Assembly: GCA_016125075.1 (NCBI GenBank) | Contig: WGMO01000008.1 | Location: 1 to 64,000 of the forward strand | Length of the DNA: 64,000 nt | Direction: 5' to 3' | From: Terrimonas sp. | Lineage (GTDB): Bacteria > Bacteroidota > Bacteroidia > Chitinophagales > Chitinophagaceae | Part shown: positions 59,469 to 64,000 of the stretch, one piece after another | Layout of the letters: every line of letters begins with the position of its first letter | How positions within the stretch are numbered: position 1 is the first letter of the stretch | The notes under the pieces: generated by a model | What the model was told of the DNA's origin: nothing | Seen by the model: only the letters and a program-made list of their open reading frames with translations | The model's database searches: none | Translations under genes and position numbers: made by a program

Positions 59469-60020
59469 CTACCTATAATAGTTTATTTTTTTTTTGCTGA
59501 TAATTTCCTTTTGCAAAATGGCCCTGGCATCAAAGAGATTGGATTTGGATGTTCCTTCGGAAATGCCCAGCAGTTCGGCGATTTCCCGGTGTTTATAACC
59601 TTCAAAGACGTAGAGGTTAAAAACGACCCTGTAACCTGCGGGCAAATTTTGGATCAGTTGTAATAATTCTTTTACATCTATCTTTTCCTGGATCCCCGCA
59701 TCTGTTCCTGTTTCGGGAACAAATTCATTCAATTCAATGACGGGTACCAGCCTGGCTTTTTCACGATACTTGAGCAACGCGCAATTCACCATGATTTTCC
59801 TGATCCATCCTTCGAGAGAACCTGTGCCTTTGTACTGTTGAATATATTTGAAGACCCTTAAAAACCCTTCATGTAATATTTCCTCAGCATCCTCTTTCGA
59901 CCTGGCATAACGCATACAGACCCCTAGCATGACAGGGGAAAACTGGCTGTACAATTGTGATTGTGCAGCTCTTTCGCCTTTTATACATCCTTTTAGCAGG
60001 AGCTGCTCTGAAGCTGCCAA
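59469..60020 (-). CDS. ECF-type RNA polymerase sigma-70 factor
   Basis: Region 2 (YSQFSPVMLGVCMRYARSKEDAEEILHEGFLRVFKYI) and region 4 (LPAGYRVVFNLYVFEGYKHREIAELLGISEGTSKSNLFDARAILQKEI). Confidence 0.95.
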   Translation of the reverse strand: MAASEQLLLKGCIKGERAAQSQLYSQFSPVMLGVCMRYARSKEDAEEILHEGFLRVFKYIQQYKGTGSLEGWIRKIMVNCALLKYREKARLVPVIELNEFVPETGTDAGIQEKIDVKELLQLIQNLPAGYRVVFNLYVFEGYKHREIAELLGISEGTSKSNLFDARAILQKEIISKKKINYYR

Positions 60021-60146
60021 ATGTCTGTTCTTTTCAGTAATAAGATATACCTCTTTAAATAAATGGTTGGGTGAATATAGGAATAACCCATTTTTCAGAA
60101 TAGGACAATGGTCACCGGCATTTTTTCAAAACAGGCTGGCAGGTAA

Positions 60147-62528
60147 TCAGTTACGGATAGGCTTGCCGGAAGTGAGGACACTTTGGATCCTTTCCAGTGA
60201 CTTTTTTTCACCACAAAGCGACAAGAAGGCTTCTCTTTCCAGGTCGAGCAGGTATTGTTCCGATACCAGGCTTTGCTCGCTCAGGTCGCCACCGCACATG
60301 ACAAAGGCCAGTTTTTTCGCCACCAGTGCATCATGGTCGGTGGCGTAATGCGCCCGCCACATACCGTTGATTCCGGCATAGAGGGCCCCGAGGGCAGACC
60401 GGCCCAATACTTTTATATCCTTTCTTTGTACCGGTGTTATATAACCGCTTTCATAGATCTCGATCACCGACTTTTTGGCTGCTGCAATCCGCCTGCTTTG
60501 ATTCAATACCACTTCATCATGACCTTTCCTGTAGATGCCCAGGTCAAATGCTTCCTGGGCGGAAGTGCCGACTTTTGCCGTAGCGATGGTCAGGAAACGG
60601 TTTTTCAAAGTGATGGTTTCCGGTTCGTCCTCATGCATTTCATCTGCGGCCCTGAGTGCAAATTCTTTTGTGCCCCCGCCACCGGGTATCAATCCAACGC
60701 CCAGTTCCACAAGACCCGTATAGGTTTCAGCTGCCGGGCAGCATTTATCGGCATGCAGGTTGAGTTCGCAGCCTCCCCCCAGGGTAAGACCATGCGGAGC
60801 CGTCACCACCGGCACTGAAGAATAGCGGACCCGCATCATGGTATTCTGAAACATCCTGATCGCCAAATCCAATTCATCATATTCCTGGTCAATGGCCAGC
60901 ATGAAGATCATACCAACATTGGCGCCGGCACTGAAATTAGGTCCCTCATTCGCAATCACCAGGCCCTTAAAACCTTTTTCTGCTTTTTCAATCGCGGTCT
61001 GGATCCCACTGAGCACATCACCGCCAATGCTTCCCATCTTGGTATTCCATTGTAACCCTAAAACATCATCGCCGATATCATACAGGTTGCAACTGCCGTT
61101 TTTCCACACCAGCTTATCCTTGTAATTGCTCATCACAATAAAATCATCTGCTCCCGGAAGTGGTTTATAGGTTTTGGAAGAAGGGTCATAACAGAATTTT
61201 TTTCCTTGTTCCACCTTATAGAAAGCGGTGTGGCCATTGGCCAGCATCTCATCCACCCATCCGGCTACCTGATAACCGGATAATTTCATTTTTTCCGTTG
61301 TTTTGGCAACCCCCAGCACGTCCCAGCTTTCAAAGGCCCCGATCTCCCAGCCAAAACCGGCCATCAGGGCATCATCTACCCGGTAAAGTTCATCACTGAT
61401 CTCAGGGATGCGATGGGATATATAGGAAAAAAGTCCATAATGAAACTGGCGGAAAAATTCGCCGGCCTTATCCTTTCCTGCACAAAGGGCTAGCAGCCGC
61501 TGCGGTAAATTATCGATTGGTTTGGCTGTTTCAACGGTGGCAAATTTTGTTTTTACCCGGGGTTGATATTCAAATGTTGCCAGGTTAAGACTCAGTATCT
61601 CTGATTTCTTCTCCGGTGTTTTTACTTTCTTAAAAAATCCCTGTCCTGTTTTATCACCCAGCCATTTGTTCTCAACCATCTTATCCAGCCATGCGGGGAT
61701 CGTAAAAATATCCCTTGCTTCATCATCCGGGCAATTTTCGGCTACACCCCTGGCCACTTTTACAAGGGTATCGATCCCTACAACATCAGCCGTCCTGAAC
61801 GTTGCAGATTTTGGTCTTCCGATAAGGGGACCGGTCAAAGCGTCGATCTCGTCGATGGTCAGGCCCAGCTTTTCCATACTGTTCATGATCGCCATCATCC
61901 CAAACACACCCACCCGGTTGGCAATAAAAGCGGGTGTGTCTTTGCACAGTACGGTGGTCTTTCCCAGGTACAGGTCACCGTAATGCATCAGGAAACTGAT
62001 CACTTCAGGATCCGTATAGGCAGTAGGTATGATCTCCAGCAAGCGTAAATACCGGGGAGGGTTAAAAAAATGGGTGCCGCAAAAATGTTTTTTAAAATCA
62101 TCCGACCGTCCTTCGGCCATCATGTGGATGGGGATACCTGAAGTATTGGAAGTGATCAAGGTGCCGGGTCTCCGGAATTTTTCAACGGCTTCAAAAACCT
62201 GTTGTTTGATATCAAGCCTTTCCACCACTACTTCAATCACCCAATCATAACCGGCGATATCTTTCATGTTATCATCAAAATTCCCGGTGCTGATCTTTTT
62301 CACCACGTTCTTGTGATAAACAGGAGAGGGGTTGGACTTGATGGCAGCACTCAGTGAATCATTAACGATCCTGTTCCTCTGTTTCGGATCGCTGCTTTCT
62401 TTTGCATCACCCGGCACAATGTCCAGTAGTAAAACCTGTAACCCGATGCCTGCAAAATGACAGGCGATCCTGCTTCCCATAACGCCACTACCCAGTACGG
62501 CGACTTTTTTGATGATCCGATTTGACAT
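60147..62528 (-). CDS. fadN: FadN-like bifunctional 3-hydroxyacyl-CoA dehydrogenase / enoyl-CoA hydratase
   Basis: N-terminal KKVAVLGSGVMGSRIACHFAGIG; SNTSGIPIHMMAEG; C-terminal crotonase fold (GLTLGGGCELNLHADKCCPAAETYTGLVELGVGLIPGGGGTKEF). Confidence 0.9.
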   Translation of the reverse strand: MSNRIIKKVAVLGSGVMGSRIACHFAGIGLQVLLLDIVPGDAKESSDPKQRNRIVNDSLSAAIKSNPSPVYHKNVVKKISTGNFDDNMKDIAGYDWVIEVVVERLDIKQQVFEAVEKFRRPGTLITSNTSGIPIHMMAEGRSDDFKKHFCGTHFFNPPRYLRLLEIIPTAYTDPEVISFLMHYGDLYLGKTTVLCKDTPAFIANRVGVFGMMAIMNSMEKLGLTIDEIDALTGPLIGRPKSATFRTADVVGIDTLVKVARGVAENCPDDEARDIFTIPAWLDKMVENKWLGDKTGQGFFKKVKTPEKKSEILSLNLATFEYQPRVKTKFATVETAKPIDNLPQRLLALCAGKDKAGEFFRQFHYGLFSYISHRIPEISDELYRVDDALMAGFGWEIGAFESWDVLGVAKTTEKMKLSGYQVAGWVDEMLANGHTAFYKVEQGKKFCYDPSSKTYKPLPGADDFIVMSNYKDKLVWKNGSCNLYDIGDDVLGLQWNTKMGSIGGDVLSGIQTAIEKAEKGFKGLVIANEGPNFSAGANVGMIFMLAIDQEYDELDLAIRMFQNTMMRVRYSSVPVVTAPHGLTLGGGCELNLHADKCCPAAETYTGLVELGVGLIPGGGGTKEFALRAADEMHEDEPETITLKNRFLTIATAKVGTSAQEAFDLGIYRKGHDEVVLNQSRRIAAAKKSVIEIYESGYITPVQRKDIKVLGRSALGALYAGINGMWRAHYATDHDALVAKKLAFVMCGGDLSEQSLVSEQYLLDLEREAFLSLCGEKKSLERIQSVLTSGKPIRN

Positions 62529-62620
62529 AAGACAAAATTAGTTAGTTATGCAACTATTTTCATCGAAGTTAGCTGAAAAATAATTTTCTGCAAGGGATCT
62601 TTCATAAATTCTCTGTAAAT

Positions 62621-62649
62621 AAAAAGCCCCGCAGCTGCGGGGCTTTTTT
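62621..62649. terminator. Bidirectional-looking intrinsic terminator
   Basis: AAAAAGCCCCGCAGCTGCGGGGCTTTTTT perfect palindrome with flanking A and T tracts. Confidence 0.9.
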
Positions 62650-62670
62650 CCATCAGAACCTCAATATTTG

Positions 62671-63633
62671 TTATTTTTTTTGCTTTTTTATCTGGAAGGC
62701 CCTTAACAGGTTAAACCCGAACTGGATATCCCCTTTCGCCCAGTCATTTGTTGTTTCCGTTAAAAAGACTCTTTCATTCATACCGATGGCATTGGTAAAA
62801 TGGATCTGGAATACGTGTCCGCCGGTTTCAATATCGATCCCAACAGAAAGCGGATTTTTGGTGCCGTCATTTTCGTTGGGGTTGACCCTGTAATAATAAT
62901 CGGCAGTAAAGGAAACCCGGTTACTCAACCTGATCCTGCCTCCCGCACCAACAGCAAACATATCACTGGGGTCATTGAAGGTGGGAACGAGATTGCGGTG
63001 CAATACTGTGGGCATCAACTGAAGGGTGATACCTTCTGTAATCTTGCTGCCGATGATTAACTGTCCATAGTATGCCAGCCTGGAGGTGAAATAATTTTTA
63101 CGCGAGGTGTCGGCCCATTTCAGGGAATTTAAAGTGCCCCCGGCAACAGCCAGTACGGAAAAGGGCAGCCCACCGTTTTTGGACTGGTGGATAAGGCGGT
63201 ATTTCAGGAAACCGTCGAATTCCTTTTTATTGGTACTTCTTCCCACCCCCAGCATAAAATTTTTGGTGATGCCAAAATCAAAACCCATCCGCATGGTCGC
63301 ATTGTCAAGGCCAAAAAATTCATATGCCCCTTTGTTCACATTGCCGAAGCGATGCAGGATGCGGAAATCCATTACACCCGGCCTGGTCATTTCAAGGCTC
63401 TGGCTCATGATAACCCGCGAAGACTTAAATGCATAATCGACGAATTCCTTTTTTGGCTTTTCATTACCGCCGACCAGGCTCAGCAGGTCCTCGTCCTGTG
63501 CCTGCAACCCGGTGCAGCATGATGATAACAGAAGGATGGCAAAGGCGATTTTGGTGATGCGCATGAGCTGTATTGGTTTTGATGGGTGGGTGAATGTTGC
63601 CGGGTTAATTATTTTAATGGTTCGAGAGAACAA
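62671..63633 (-). CDS. DUF5777-like beta-barrel protein (likely start 63564)
   Basis: Signal peptide MRITKIAFAILLLSSCCTGLQAQ; VDYAFKSSRVIMSQSLEMTRPGVMDFRILHRFGNVN...GLDNATMRMGFDFGITKNFMLGVGRS. Confidence 0.78.
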   Translation of the reverse strand: MFSRTIKIINPATFTHPSKPIQLMRITKIAFAILLLSSCCTGLQAQDEDLLSLVGGNEKPKKEFVDYAFKSSRVIMSQSLEMTRPGVMDFRILHRFGNVNKGAYEFFGLDNATMRMGFDFGITKNFMLGVGRSTNKKEFDGFLKYRLIHQSKNGGLPFSVLAVAGGTLNSLKWADTSRKNYFTSRLAYYGQLIIGSKITEGITLQLMPTVLHRNLVPTFNDPSDMFAVGAGGRIRLSNRVSFTADYYYRVNPNENDGTKNPLSVGIDIETGGHVFQIHFTNAIGMNERVFLTETTNDWAKGDIQFGFNLLRAFQIKKQKK

Positions 63634-64000
63634 TCCACTTTTATGTTGACGGTATTGGAGATCTTATCGTTCACCACCGTTGGGATGCTGATATCATAGT
63701 CTGAAAGCAGAATCTGGAATACGGCATTGGCGGCAATCTTTCCTCCCCTGACGCTGAGTTTACCGGTCGATTCTACGTCTTTGGTAACGCCATGTATGGT
63801 CAGTTTTCCTTTCACTTTGGCAGTATATTCACCGTCTTTACCGTAATTGATATCGGCATTATTGGTAACCTGGCCTTTGAATTCTCCTTTGGGGAACTTA
63901 TGGCTTTCCACATAATTCTCATTAAAGTGTTCCTGCATCAATGCCCGCTTGAACTCGAAGCCCTTCATCAGAACGGCAAACTGCATATTGCCCGTCTTGC
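63609..64000 (-). CDS. YceI-family protein, 5' end outside window
   Basis: MKGFEFKRALMQEHFNENYVESHKFPKGEFKGQV...GKLTIHGVTKDVESTGKLSVRGGKIAANAVFQILLSDYDISIP; frame open to the window end. Confidence 0.88.
   Translation of the reverse strand, partial: KTGNMQFAVLMKGFEFKRALMQEHFNENYVESHKFPKGEFKGQVTNNADINYGKDGEYTAKVKGKLTIHGVTKDVESTGKLSVRGGKIAANAVFQILLSDYDISIPTVVNDKISNTVNIKVDCSLEPLK

Overview
The window looks like a Bacteroidota chromosome segment, probably Chitinophagaceae-like (inferred from gene content and T9SS/SusCD markers). No tRNA, rRNA, CRISPR array or transposase was seen. Main blocks: (i) 1-17.9 kb, a polysaccharide-utilization locus: GH2 (cut by the left edge), hybrid two-component sensor, SusC/SusD, two FGly-type sulfatases, SGNH hydrolase, beta-helix protein, GH128-like lipoprotein; (ii) 18-33 kb, mixed core and accessory genes: porT, ubiE, engB, YkuK-like, a T9SS metzincin with a small secreted partner, a GbsR/MarR-DCC-TIGR01777-CoA-binding cluster, pdhC, dnaX; (iii) 33-39 kb: atpD-atpC, YqgE, an orphan histidine kinase, queA; (iv) 39.3-56.1 kb, a dcw cell-wall/division cluster from mraZ to ftsZ without murF or ddl; (v) 56-64 kb: a second TIGR01777 protein, an ECF sigma / membrane-anchored beta-barrel / leaderless metzincin operon, a FadN-like protein, a DUF5777-like protein and YceI (cut by the right edge). 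Best hunt results: an A10 tract in dnaX with immediate stops in both alternate frames (predicted gamma/tau slippage); a 22-bp palindromic operator present twice around the GbsR/MarR gene; a three-way-junction RNA-like element upstream of atpD; a 10-bp-periodic MraZ box; three intercistronic hairpins in the dcw cluster; and the ECF/barrel/metzincin operon. All calls come from reading the sequence and the ORF track; no database search or folding program was run.
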